A DNA stretch of 56,121 nucleotides from an uncultured Clostridia bacterium (GTDB taxonomy: Bacteria > Bacillota > Clostridia > UBA1381): NCBI GenBank assembly GCA_947624165.1, contig CANQJC010000013.1, positions 1 to 56,121 on the forward strand. The letters are read 5' to 3'. Made by a program: the position numbers and the translations under genes. The notes under the pieces were generated by a model. The model ran no database searches, was not told the origin of the DNA, and saw only the letters and a list, made by a program, of their open reading frames with translations. This document shows, in pieces, positions 17,797-26,475 of this stretch (the first letter of the stretch is position 1; every line of letters starts with the position of its first letter).

Positions 17797-17830
17797 AAAA
17801 AGCACAGTCCATTAAGGCTGTGCTTTTTTT
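17797..17830. terminator. Bidirectional terminator between ptsI and the TtcA-like gene
   Basis: AAAAGCACAG/CTGTGCTTTT stem with A run before and T run after, between convergent genes. Confidence 0.88.
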
Positions 17831-17873
17831 GACGTATACGCGCCCGCGTTATTCCAAAACCGCGCCGCATGAT

Positions 17874-18731
17874 TTATTGAGGTGTTCGCCGCGTCGTTCC
17901 GCGTTCGTCGTAATCGTCAAGGAAGTTATAAGTCGTTTCGTTGTCGTGATATCCGATGATCGTCGTCAGGTTTACGTTCTGAACGCTGTTAAAAATATTC
18001 ATATCTATATACGGACTTATACGGCGAAATTCGCTTATGAGCTTCTTCATTTCCATACGTTTGGACGAGCTTTCCTCGGTTTCGGCACCGTAATTTTCCT
18101 CCGTGAAGCGGCAGGCGCACCTGAGAAACTCCAGTCCGTGACGGTTCGCCCAGGCGATAATGTCGCGCTCGCGTACCATATACATCGGACGGATAAGCTC
18201 CATTCCGGGATGATTCGTACTGTGCAGCTTCGGCATCATCGTCTGTATCTGCGCGCCATAAAGCATACCCATGAGTATCGTTTCGATCACGTCGTCGAAA
18301 TGGTGACCGAGCGCGATTTTGTTACAGCCGAGCTTCGCGGCTTCCTTGTACAAATATCCGCGCCGCATACGCGCACACAGGTAGCACGGGCTTTGCGTGA
18401 CGTTCGCAACGGAATTGAATATATCCGTTTCGAAGATATGCACGGGAATGTTGAGAAGCTCCGCGTTTTCCTCGATTTTGCGTCTGTTCGCGCTGTTGTA
18501 TCCCGGGTCCATCACGATGTATTCCGCGTCAAAATCGACCGTCCCGTGACGGCGTACCTCCTGGATACATTTCGCCATAAGCATGGAATCCTTGCCGCCC
18601 GATATACACACGCCGATTTTGTCGCCGTCCTTGATCATCTCGTACTTGTTGATTCCTGCAATAAAACGCTTCCATATTGATTTTCTGTAAGTTTTTATTA
18701 TGCTTCTTTCGATTTCCTTATACTTTTCCAA
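17874..18731 (-). CDS. TtcA-family ATP-dependent tRNA sulfurtransferase-like protein
   Basis: 285 residues of the adenine-nucleotide alpha-hydrolase fold. The PP-loop CISGGKDSMLMAKC binds ATP; PCYLCARMRRG supplies a CxxC pair, and a further Cys lies in FLRCACRF, matching the cysteine set that TtcA-type enzymes use to hold an iron-sulfur cluster; GHHFDDVIETILM is the second conserved motif. TtcA makes 2-thiocytidine in tRNA; for Gram-positive homologues the target base is not certain. GGAGGAG is six bases before a TTG at 18731; the ATG ten codons upstream sits inside apt without a ribosome site, so I chose TTG. It follows apt by 16 bases in one transcript. Confidence 0.88.
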   Translation of the reverse strand: MEKYKEIERSIIKTYRKSIWKRFIAGINKYEMIKDGDKIGVCISGGKDSMLMAKCIQEVRRHGTVDFDAEYIVMDPGYNSANRRKIEENAELLNIPVHIFETDIFNSVANVTQSPCYLCARMRRGYLYKEAAKLGCNKIALGHHFDDVIETILMGMLYGAQIQTMMPKLHSTNHPGMELIRPMYMVRERDIIAWANRHGLEFLRCACRFTEENYGAETEESSSKRMEMKKLISEFRRISPYIDMNIFNSVQNVNLTTIIGYHDNETTYNFLDDYDERGTTRRTPQ

Positions 18732-18747
18732 TGATGCTCCTCCGATG

Positions 18748-19272
18748 TCATTCGCCGTCATAGCTGAGCGCGGAACGAACGTCGTAGCCGTCCAGTGCGG
18801 CGCGTCCTTTGAGCGTGGGAAGCTCTATAAGGAATACCATTCCCGTCACTTCCCCGCCCAAACGCTCGACGAGCTTTGCGGCGGCGCGCATCGTGCCGCC
18901 CGTCGCAATCAAATCATCCACGAGCAAAACTCTGTCTCCCTTTTTCAGCGCGTCCGAATGTATTTCTATCTCAGCCGTGCCGTATTCGAGGGAATATTCT
19001 TCGGAAACGGTCTTCCTGGGCAGCTTGCCTTTTTTCCGTATAGGCACGAACGCCTTACCCAACGCGTAAGCCATCGGCATACCGAACAGAAATCCGCGCG
19101 ATTCCGTTCCCGCGATAATGTCAAATTCGATATCGTCCGCAAGACGTATCATCGTATCCACGGCAAGCTTTAATCCGTTTTTGTCCTGAAGCACGGACGT
19201 TATGTCGCGGAACATGATCCCCTCCTTCGGGAAGTCGGGGATAGTAGTAACGTAATCGGAAAGTTGTTTCAT
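18748..19272 (-). CDS. apt: Adenine phosphoribosyltransferase
   Basis: 174-residue cytoplasmic salvage enzyme making AMP from adenine and PRPP. Seen: YVTTIPDFPKEGIMFRDIT at the N-terminus, IAGTESRGFLFG, RKKGKLPRKT, and the PRPP-binding signature VLLVDDLIATGGT. Length is standard. It begins 19 bases after the PL11 stop codon with AAGGGA as ribosome site, and no terminator or promoter is visible in between, so it may be co-transcribed with the lyase as well as with the TtcA-like gene that follows. Confidence 0.97.
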   Translation of the reverse strand: MKQLSDYVTTIPDFPKEGIMFRDITSVLQDKNGLKLAVDTMIRLADDIEFDIIAGTESRGFLFGMPMAYALGKAFVPIRKKGKLPRKTVSEEYSLEYGTAEIEIHSDALKKGDRVLLVDDLIATGGTMRAAAKLVERLGGEVTGMVFLIELPTLKGRAALDGYDVRSALSYDGE

Positions 19273-19291
19273 GATATCATTCCCTTCATAA

Positions 19292-22200
19292 TTAAACGCT
19301 GAGCTGTCCTATACGAAGATTATCGAGCTGCGTGGACCACGTAAAGTTCTTCTCCTGTCTTACGGCGAGGACTTCTATCATACCGAAGTTCTCCGAATTG
19401 TAGAATTCGATTTCTCCAATCTCCTTACCGTCTACGGACAGTCTGCACGTCTTTGTTTCGAAATCCGCTTCCACGCTTACTCTGCGCTTCGCGTCAAGCT
19501 TCGTCATTCCCGTCGATTTCCAGCTCTCCGTTTCAAGACCGCCGTTCGAGACCGAACCGCCCGTTGAGTATTCCAGACCTACGCCGCTTACCGTGCGTAT
19601 ACCGAGAAATACCTTACCGCTCGAATCCGCAAGACGTATCTCGCCGTATGACGTACCTCCCGTACATTCGCCGGGCGTCCAGTCAAATTCTATGAGAGCC
19701 TTGCCGCCTATCGCGTAAGGCGCGGTATAGATCGCGTTTCTGTTGCCCTTGGACGAACCCGATATATCCATTACTTTACCCGAGCCGTTCGGCATAACTC
19801 CGATACTGTCGAGAGGAGCCGGCTTTGTTCCCGCCCAGCCGGCGGCGTCACCCGAAGAATAGCTTTCGTAATCTTCGTCGACATAGATCCTCCAGGTCTT
19901 GCCCTCGGTATCGGTATAATCCGTATATTGAGCGTTTAAAAGCGGGTCGGGCGTAGGCTCGGGAGTTGCTTCCGGCTCAGGCTCGGGCATCGTTCCCGTT
20001 TTTAAGCCTTCGGCATATCTGTCGGAATCCGCTTTGTCATAGAACGCATGCTTACCTAAGTATATAAGCTGTCTTTCGCCGTCCCACTCTACCTGCATAC
20101 CGACCGCTTCAGCCATTGCGCGCAGCGGTATCATCGTCCTGTCGTTTATCGAGACGGCGGGTACGTCGAGCGTGTACGATTTATCGTTTACCGTATATTC
20201 CGTCTTATCGAGCGTCATCTTCACGCTGTAACCGTTCCCCACAAAACCGACCTCGCGCGTATCACCGTTCCACGTCACGTTCATACCAAAATTCTCGGCT
20301 ATAAAGCGAACGGGTACGAGCGTTCTGTCGTCGACTATCATCGGCGTAACGTTCGCGTCGTCGCCGTCTATCCTTACCATATCGCTGCCGACAAGCGCGT
20401 TCGGACTGTTTATAAGCAGCTTCATACTGAACGCGGGCGGCTTTGTGTTACCTATATCGTAGGTCATATGCGCGCCCGTGAGATCGGGATTCGTAAGCTT
20501 TTTGCCGTCCTTCATCACATAACCCTCGAATACGGGTACCTCAGTCGTTTCCGCGCCGAGATAATAGCTTACGTTCGCGGGCTGGTTGTAGTGGTTGTTC
20601 TGCATCGCGATCGATGCTCTGTAATAGGAATCATGCATAAGCGTCGGGATTTTGTACGACGTAGGAATAGCCGTCGAATAAATTCTTATTTCCTTTTCGT
20701 CCTTCGTCTTAAATATTATCTCGTCGCGCCAGTCGCCGAAAATATCCGCAGCCGCGCACGGTACGGCTTTCGTGCCGCTGTTCGACGCGCAGCCGTCCGC
20801 CGTCATGAGAATATCTACCGTCTCGTCCTCCCAGTTCCACTTTGAAACGGAAACGTCGTCGAGGAACTCGCTCAGCAGATCGCCGTCCCAGTAAATCTTG
20901 AAATTGACGGGCAGGCAATTTACCGTCGCTTCCGAACCGTCGGGATTTCTGAACGAAATTTCGTTCCACACTTTGTCGGTTATTCTCTCATCATTGAACG
21001 TGGACGGGTTCTGCGCCGTTGACGCCCACACCTCGTAACCTCTGTGCGTCGGATCTATGTCGCCAGCGCGGCTTCTGCCGGTGTCCTTGTTCTTGCCGTA
21101 GCCCCACGCTACCTGACCGGTACGCGCGTCGTGAAGATCTGTGTTCGCCATAAGCGGGTGATTCTCGTGGCATGCCCACGCGAGGTAGCCGTTAAAATCG
21201 GGATCCATTTTAGCCACGTCGAACGCGTCGCCGTGAAGGAGCTTCTGCGCCTTTCCGTCATTGTCGTAAGCCTTTGTCGCGTACATCTGCGTGCCGTCGT
21301 TATCAATAGCGGCAGGTCCCGACAATATCTCGTCCTTACCGTCAAAATCCACGTCCGCTACCGTCATATTGTGGTTCCACGCGCCCCAAATACTGTCGTT
21401 GTCAGGCTCGTTGGGCGTGAGACATTGCCAATCGACGACAAACTTACCGTTCTCGTCAAGGTGCCACGCCGCCGCGCGGACGTTGTCCCACGCGCCGCGC
21501 ACCATAACGACGCTCGGCGTAACGCCGTCGAGATAAGCGAGACCGAACAGATAATGACTTGCGCGCTTCGTAAGTCTGCCTGTGTCGGTATAGTTGTACG
21601 ACCACTCCGAAAGCGGTTCCTTTACGGGGAGCAAGTCGGTTCTGTCAAGCTCCGCGCCCGTTTCGCCGTCGTAAATCGACAAAAATTCGGGCGTTGAAAC
21701 AACGTACTGTCTGTCCTGGAAAATGGCGAGATTGGCGGGATCCTTCGTATAATCCGTTCTTCTGTCTCCGTTCGTGTCGCCTATTTCATTTCCCGCGCCG
21801 TCGACGGTACCTTCGAACGAACGCATGACGACCTCGGATTTACCATCCCCGTTAAAATCGTAAGCCATTACGTTTATGTCATGCTCGTTGATTTCATTGG
21901 GACCTATGTCGATCGTCCACATATGCGTGCCGTCCTGCTTGTACGCTTCTATAAGCGGATAATCGTCGCGCTCCTTCGTCGTGTCCATGCTCGGAATACG
22001 GCGCAGTATTATTTCAAACTCACCGTCGCCGTCGAGGTCGGCTACCGAGCCGTCGTCGATGTTGTAACCCTCGCGCTCCTCGACTTTAAAGGATATGTAA
22101 TTTTTATCCCATGCGGTCGTTTCGGCAGTAACGCCGTTTTCCGCTCCGTCGGCGATTTCGCGAAGCTCATACCTTGCGCCCGACGGCGCGCCGACGTCGA

Positions 22201-22555
22201 AGAAGCTCGACGCGTTCAACGGCTCAGCGTTAAGCTTTTCACCGTTCCTGTAAAGGTCGTAGCAAAGACTGTCGGAGTCCGTGCCCAAGAAACGCCAGCT
22301 TACGAGCGTACCCCAGTCGCCCGGGACAGCCGTAAGTCCGCGCGTGAGATACTCGAAGCGTCTCTCGTTCTTCGGACGGCTCTCGTAAAGCTTTTCCGTC
22401 TCTTCCCTGTCCTCCGCTTTAAATTCGTCGGTATAGTGACCGAGCGTCATACCGTCCGCCTCCGCGCCGCTGTACTGCTCGTACTGCGCTAACGTCGGAA
22501 CGGACGGCAGCAGCAGCGCGAGCGCGGCAAGCGCGGCTGTAAATCGTTTGTTCAT
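19292..22555 (-). CDS. Secreted rhamnogalacturonan lyase, PL11 type, with copper-amine-oxidase-like stalk and C-terminal binding-type domain
   Basis: 1,087 residues. Residues 1-23 form a signal peptide. About 65-690 match the PL11 rhamnogalacturonan lyase propeller (YesW/YesX type): RGLTAVPGDWGTLVSWRFLGTD, the FG-GAP-like calcium loops VADLDGDGEFEI, YDFNGDGKSEVV and VADVDFDGKDEI, GRSRAGDIDPTHRGYEVWAS and IFGDWRDEIIFK. Such enzymes cleave the rhamnose-galacturonate backbone of RG-I by beta-elimination. About 708-837 are two copper-amine-oxidase N-terminal-like repeats (VDDRTLVPVRFIAENFGM, INDRTMIPLRAMAEAVGM). A PEPEATPEPTP linker (about 855-872) leads to a beta-rich jellyroll-like domain (about 885-1087) with GEIRLADSSGKVFLGIR, possibly carbohydrate-binding. 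No SLH or sortase signal is present, so retention at the surface would depend on these C-terminal modules. Confidence 0.93.
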   Translation of the reverse strand: MNKRFTAALAALALLLPSVPTLAQYEQYSGAEADGMTLGHYTDEFKAEDREETEKLYESRPKNERRFEYLTRGLTAVPGDWGTLVSWRFLGTDSDSLCYDLYRNGEKLNAEPLNASSFFDVGAPSGARYELREIADGAENGVTAETTAWDKNYISFKVEEREGYNIDDGSVADLDGDGEFEIILRRIPSMDTTKERDDYPLIEAYKQDGTHMWTIDIGPNEINEHDINVMAYDFNGDGKSEVVMRSFEGTVDGAGNEIGDTNGDRRTDYTKDPANLAIFQDRQYVVSTPEFLSIYDGETGAELDRTDLLPVKEPLSEWSYNYTDTGRLTKRASHYLFGLAYLDGVTPSVVMVRGAWDNVRAAAWHLDENGKFVVDWQCLTPNEPDNDSIWGAWNHNMTVADVDFDGKDEILSGPAAIDNDGTQMYATKAYDNDGKAQKLLHGDAFDVAKMDPDFNGYLAWACHENHPLMANTDLHDARTGQVAWGYGKNKDTGRSRAGDIDPTHRGYEVWASTAQNPSTFNDERITDKVWNEISFRNPDGSEATVNCLPVNFKIYWDGDLLSEFLDDVSVSKWNWEDETVDILMTADGCASNSGTKAVPCAAADIFGDWRDEIIFKTKDEKEIRIYSTAIPTSYKIPTLMHDSYYRASIAMQNNHYNQPANVSYYLGAETTEVPVFEGYVMKDGKKLTNPDLTGAHMTYDIGNTKPPAFSMKLLINSPNALVGSDMVRIDGDDANVTPMIVDDRTLVPVRFIAENFGMNVTWNGDTREVGFVGNGYSVKMTLDKTEYTVNDKSYTLDVPAVSINDRTMIPLRAMAEAVGMQVEWDGERQLIYLGKHAFYDKADSDRYAEGLKTGTMPEPEPEATPEPTPDPLLNAQYTDYTDTEGKTWRIYVDEDYESYSSGDAAGWAGTKPAPLDSIGVMPNGSGKVMDISGSSKGNRNAIYTAPYAIGGKALIEFDWTPGECTGGTSYGEIRLADSSGKVFLGIRTVSGVGLEYSTGGSVSNGGLETESWKSTGMTKLDAKRRVSVEADFETKTCRLSVDGKEIGEIEFYNSENFGMIEVLAVRQEKNFTWSTQLDNLRIGQLSV

Positions 22556-22593
22556 TGTAAATCACCCTTTCCAAAATCATATTTTATAAGAAT

Positions 22594-22623
22594 ATTTTAC
22601 TATCAACGAGCCGTACTTGTCAA
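22594..22623 (-). promoter_or_regulatory. Promoter of the PL11 lyase gene
   Basis: Minus strand TTGACA (22623-22618), 18-base spacer, TAAAAT (22599-22594). Confidence 0.8.
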
Positions 22624-22701
22624 GTATGTTTGACCGACTGCGCGTCGCGCCGACGCGAATCGAGCATTGACGTAAAATAATTTTTAAAACATATCTCAAA
22701 G

Positions 22702-22730
22702 TTGACATTTTGTCCGTTTTATGGTATAAT
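22702..22730 (+). promoter_or_regulatory. Consensus promoter of pepD
   Basis: TTGACA (22702-22707), 17-base spacer ending TGG, TATAAT (22725-22730). It also shows that the longer open frame beginning at 22710 cannot be the real start. Confidence 0.9.
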
Positions 22731-22766
22731 GTGCAAGAAGTATTTTACGAAACGGAGGGATTTTTT

Positions 22767-24212
22767 ATGCAAATTAACGAACTTGAACCGAAGATAGTTT
22801 TTTACTATTTTTCGGAGCTTGCAAAAATACCGCGCGGCTCGGGTAATACAAAACGCGTCGAAGAGTATTGTCTCAAATTTGCCGAAGAGCGCGATCTTAA
22901 GACGTATCATGACGATTACGGGAACGTCATGATTTTCAAGGATGGTACGTCAGGTTATAAACATAGCGCGCCGGTAATTCTGCAAGGACATCTTGATATG
23001 GTTTGCGAAAAACTCCCGAGCTGCAAAAAGGATATGGAAAAAGAAGGGATCGACGTTATCGTTGACGGAGACGTTATCCGTGCGGACGGCACGACGCTCG
23101 GCGGCGACGACGGTATCGCGGTGGCGTACATTCTCGCCATACTTGACAGCGACGGCATTCCTCACCCGCCTATCGAAGCACTTCTGACGACGGACGAGGA
23201 AACGGGGCTTCGCGGAGCAAGCTCGCTCGACGCGTCAAAGCTGCGCGGCAAACGGCTTATAAACATAGATTCCGAGGAGGAAGGGATCATAACTGTAAGC
23301 TGTGCGGGCGCGGTGCGCGTAAGCTGTAAAATCCCCGTAACGCGGCGCAAAGCGGACGCTCTGGCGGCGAAAAAAATCACGATAGGCGGACTGCGCGGCG
23401 GTCATTCGGGAATCGACATAGCCAAGAACCGCAAGAACGCCGCAAAGCTTCTCGGCGATTTGTTTTTCGCCCTCACGAAAAACCGCAGCGCGTATATAGC
23501 GTCCGTATCCTCGGGCGGCAGGCTGAACGTCATAACGCCGACCGCCGAAGCCGTGATATGTTTTGAGGAGAAAAACAGGGACGAAGTCGATAAAATAATT
23601 TCCGACTTTGAAAAGCACCTAAAGACCGATTACGCCGCGTTCGAGCCGGATGCATTCGTATCGTCGGACGACACGGACGCGGTCGCGGACTGCGCCGACG
23701 CGGACGGAACGGCAAAAATCACCGTCGCCATGACGCAGGCTCCGTACGGGATACGCGCCATGAATTCCGACATACCCGATTTGGTCCAAACCTCCTCAAA
23801 TCCCGGAGAGGTCACATTCGCGGGTGATTCGCTTGAGCTTCATTTTATGATCCGCTCCAATTCCGACGCCGACAAAATCGACCTCGTTAACTCTCTTGAA
23901 TCCTTCGTACGCTATCTGGGGGGAACGTTTGAGATCGGAGACGATTATCCGGCTTGGGAATACCGTCCCGAATCCGCCATGCGTTACATAATGGCGGCGG
24001 TCTACGAGGAGCTTTACGGGGAGAAGCCCGTGATAAACTCTATCCACGCCGGGCTGGAATGCGGCATACTTACCGAAAAGCTGCCCGGCGCGGATATGGT
24101 CTCGATAGGTCCCACCATGCACGGCGTACACACCCCCGAGGAACGTCTCGACGTCGGATCCGTCGGACGCGTATGGAAATATCTTTTGCAGGTTCTTAAA
24201 ATGCTGAAATAA
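22767..24212 (+). CDS. pepD: Aminoacyl-histidine dipeptidase (beta-Ala-His/Xaa-His dipeptidase, M20 family)
   Basis: 481-residue cytoplasmic zinc dipeptidase. Metal ligands lie in ILQGHLDMVCE, TTLGGDDGIAVAY, TTDEETGLRGA and near the end in IHAGLECG and MVSIGPTMHGVHTPEERLDVGS; GLRGGHSGIDI belongs to the dimerisation/lid part. Length and motifs match PepD, which hydrolyses Xaa-His and a broad range of dipeptides. GGAGGGA is seven bases before the ATG at 22767. It is followed by a membrane protein gene after 17 bases, suggesting that the pair is co-transcribed and that the transporter may handle a peptide or amino acid. Confidence 0.96.
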   Translation: MQINELEPKIVFYYFSELAKIPRGSGNTKRVEEYCLKFAEERDLKTYHDDYGNVMIFKDGTSGYKHSAPVILQGHLDMVCEKLPSCKKDMEKEGIDVIVDGDVIRADGTTLGGDDGIAVAYILAILDSDGIPHPPIEALLTTDEETGLRGASSLDASKLRGKRLINIDSEEEGIITVSCAGAVRVSCKIPVTRRKADALAAKKITIGGLRGGHSGIDIAKNRKNAAKLLGDLFFALTKNRSAYIASVSSGGRLNVITPTAEAVICFEEKNRDEVDKIISDFEKHLKTDYAAFEPDAFVSSDDTDAVADCADADGTAKITVAMTQAPYGIRAMNSDIPDLVQTSSNPGEVTFAGDSLELHFMIRSNSDADKIDLVNSLESFVRYLGGTFEIGDDYPAWEYRPESAMRYIMAAVYEELYGEKPVINSIHAGLECGILTEKLPGADMVSIGPTMHGVHTPEERLDVGSVGRVWKYLLQVLKMLK

Positions 24213-24229
24213 AAATAAGGAGTGAAAAA

Positions 24230-25405
24230 ATGATTAAAGACGGATTTCTTTATATTGCGGCTCTGATTTTCATCGCCGCGATACTGGTTTGTCTCCCCAA
24301 AATCTTCAAAGGGAAAGCAGCGCAGAACATTTTCAAATTCGCGCCGCCGATAGTGCTTATCTATCTCGGTCTTATGCTTCTGTGTACTGTAAAGCTCTGG
24401 GATTTGGAAGCGACAAACGAAGCGTACACCGCGCTCAAAAATCCGATTTTGTACGCGATGCTGTTTATAATGCTTCTGCGGTGCGACCTTAAGAAGATTA
24501 TAAAGCTCGGTCCGAAAATGCTTATCGGATTTTTCGCGGCGACGGTCTCGATAGGTCTCGGCTTCGTCGTTTCCTACGCGATAATGCACGGATTCCTCGG
24601 CAAAGACTCTTGGCAGGCTTTGGGCGCGCTGTGCGGCAGCTGGATGGGCGGCGGCGGAAATATGCTCGCGATACAAGCCGCGCTCGATGTTCCCGAATCC
24701 ACAATGGCTTACGCGCTCGTTATGGACTCGATCTGCGCCACGCTCTACGTCATGTTCCTTCTCTGGGCGATACAGATGTCGGATAAGTTCAATAAGTGGA
24801 CGAAAGCCGATACGCATCTGATAGACGAAGTCGGCGAATCGCTGGCGAAGGAAGCGGCGGCGAACACAAAACCGCTCGTATGGCAGAATATAATCCTGCT
24901 CGTCGGCGCGGGTCTCCTCGTTTCAGCCGTTTGTCAGGAGGTCGGAACGCTCATCAACAGCGTGCTCCCCTTCTTCGACAAGGCTACATGGACCGTTCTT
25001 CTCGTAACCGTTCTGGGCGTCGGTCTCGCGATGACTCCGTTCGGAAAAATCAAGGGTACGGAAGAAATCTCAAATGTGATGCTTTACATAGTAATCGCGC
25101 TTATCGCGTCGAGAGCCGACCTTTCGGCAATGGGTAACGCTCCCGCATGGCTGCTGTCAGGATTTATAATCCTGGCTATCCACGTGATTATTATGATAAT
25201 CCTCGCAAAGCTGCTGAAACTCGATATTTTCACGAGCGCGGTCGCGTCTCTGGCTAATATCGGCGGCACGGCAACGGCTCCCGTACTTGCCGGCACGTAC
25301 AGCAGCGCGCTCGTTCCCGTGGGCATTATCATGGCTCTTCTCGGCTATGTTGTCGGCACGGGCGGCGGATTGGTCGTGGCGCATTTGATGAGCCTGATCG
25401 GATAA
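24230..25405 (+). CDS. DUF819 (YjcL-like) integral membrane protein
   Basis: 391 residues with about ten to eleven hydrophobic helices. Glycine-rich reentrant-like segments GSWMGGGGNMLAIQAAL and SLANIGGTATAPVLAGTYSSALVPVGIIMALLGYVVGTGGG are characteristic of the DUF819/YjcL family, whose fold resembles the bile-acid/sodium symporter group. The substrate is unknown. AAGGAG precedes the ATG. It forms an operon with pepD, which hints at a role in uptake or release of amino acids or small peptides; this is only a context argument. Confidence 0.88.
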   Translation: MIKDGFLYIAALIFIAAILVCLPKIFKGKAAQNIFKFAPPIVLIYLGLMLLCTVKLWDLEATNEAYTALKNPILYAMLFIMLLRCDLKKIIKLGPKMLIGFFAATVSIGLGFVVSYAIMHGFLGKDSWQALGALCGSWMGGGGNMLAIQAALDVPESTMAYALVMDSICATLYVMFLLWAIQMSDKFNKWTKADTHLIDEVGESLAKEAAANTKPLVWQNIILLVGAGLLVSAVCQEVGTLINSVLPFFDKATWTVLLVTVLGVGLAMTPFGKIKGTEEISNVMLYIVIALIASRADLSAMGNAPAWLLSGFIILAIHVIIMIILAKLLKLDIFTSAVASLANIGGTATAPVLAGTYSSALVPVGIIMALLGYVVGTGGGLVVAHLMSLIG

Positions 25406-25416
25406 ACGTGTTGCAT

Positions 25417-25452
25417 TAAAAAAATCCGAGGGACGATCCCTCGGATTTTTTG
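25417..25452. terminator. Bidirectional terminator between the DUF819 and AEC genes
   Basis: AAAATCCGAGGGA/TCCCTCGGATTTT stem with loop CGA, flanked by A and T runs, between convergent stop codons. Confidence 0.92.
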
Positions 25453-25456
25453 CGTC

Positions 25457-26398
25457 TTACGCAATATATCCCATAGCTCTCATAATGAATATCCAAAACG
25501 TGAGCGTCACAGCCGAAACGAGCGTCGTCACAACTATCGCGCTTGACGACAAAACTCCGTCGTGACCCATATTCTTCGCCATAATGTAGCTTGACGGCGT
25601 AGTCGGCGAGCCGAGCATTATTATAAGAGCGACAAGCTCCTGACCCCGAAATCCGAGCAATACGGCGGGCGGCAGAAAAAGCGCGGGGAGAGCTATAAGC
25701 TTTATTGCCGCAGCGGCGGCGGTGGGCTTGATTTTCGCCACCGCTTTCGTACCCTCAAATCCCGCGCCTATCGCGATCAAGGCGAGCGGAGACGCCATTT
25801 TTGCGAACGACGCAAGCGTTTTGTCAATGATTTGCGGAAAATGTATCCTCAGAAGCGACGCAGCCGCGCCGAGCAATATACTGATGATTATCGGATTTTT
25901 CGCGATATTTATGACGGATCTTTTAATATCCCCGCCGTCGTTCGCGCCGCCTTCGAGCGTGAGGATAAGCACGGCGAATATGTTGAAAAGCGGCACGCAG
26001 CCGACGATCATCATCGGCGCGGCACCGCTTGTGCCGTAGATATTCTGGATAAACGCCGTACCCAAAAGTGCCGCGCTCGAACGGTAAGCGGCCTGTACAA
26101 ACTCGGCGATCATGCTCTTGTCCTTTATGACGAAACGAGCCGATATCCACAGCCCGAAGAAAGCGACGACCGTCGCGCCCGCGCAGAGCAGAACGTATTT
26201 TATATCAAATCCCTGCGCTATATCCGTCGCCGCGAGATCGGTAAACAGCAGCGCGGGAAGCGTTATTTTAAAATTAAATTTATTCGCCGCGGCAACAAAC
26301 GGTTCTCCGAGCATGCCGACACGCTTTAATATGTACCCTATCGCCATCACCAAGAACACGGGAATTGTGGCGTTGAGACTGTATACGAGACTGTCCAT
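25457..26398 (-). CDS. AEC-family transporter (auxin efflux carrier superfamily)
   Basis: 313-residue membrane protein with about ten helices: an N-terminal block (PVFLVMAIGYILKRVGML, KFNFKITLPALLFTDLA) and a C-terminal block (ASPLALIAIGAGFE, GSPTTPSSYIMAKNMG) typical of the AEC family (Mem_trans). Bacterial members include malate and malonate permeases; no substrate can be assigned here, though malic enzyme is encoded elsewhere in the window. AAGGAG lies before the ATG at 26398. The gene is behind the leuS terminator on the same strand and has no convincing promoter, so it may depend on read-through. Confidence 0.9.
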   Translation of the reverse strand: MDSLVYSLNATIPVFLVMAIGYILKRVGMLGEPFVAAANKFNFKITLPALLFTDLAATDIAQGFDIKYVLLCAGATVVAFFGLWISARFVIKDKSMIAEFVQAAYRSSAALLGTAFIQNIYGTSGAAPMMIVGCVPLFNIFAVLILTLEGGANDGGDIKRSVINIAKNPIIISILLGAAASLLRIHFPQIIDKTLASFAKMASPLALIAIGAGFEGTKAVAKIKPTAAAAAIKLIALPALFLPPAVLLGFRGQELVALIIMLGSPTTPSSYIMAKNMGHDGVLSSSAIVVTTLVSAVTLTFWIFIMRAMGYIA

Positions 26399-26443
26399 AT
26401 ATTTTCTCCTTCACAGATTTTTCGATAATTATGTATTCTGATT

Positions 26444-26471
26444 AAAACGGACTGCTTGCACAGTCCGTTTT
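26444..26471 (-). terminator. Terminator of the nadD-yqeK-rsfS-leuS operon
   Basis: AAAACGGACTG/CAGTCCGTTTT stem with a 6-base loop, five bases past the leuS stop; the T run on the minus strand is short. Confidence 0.8.
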
Positions 26472-26475
26472 ATCT

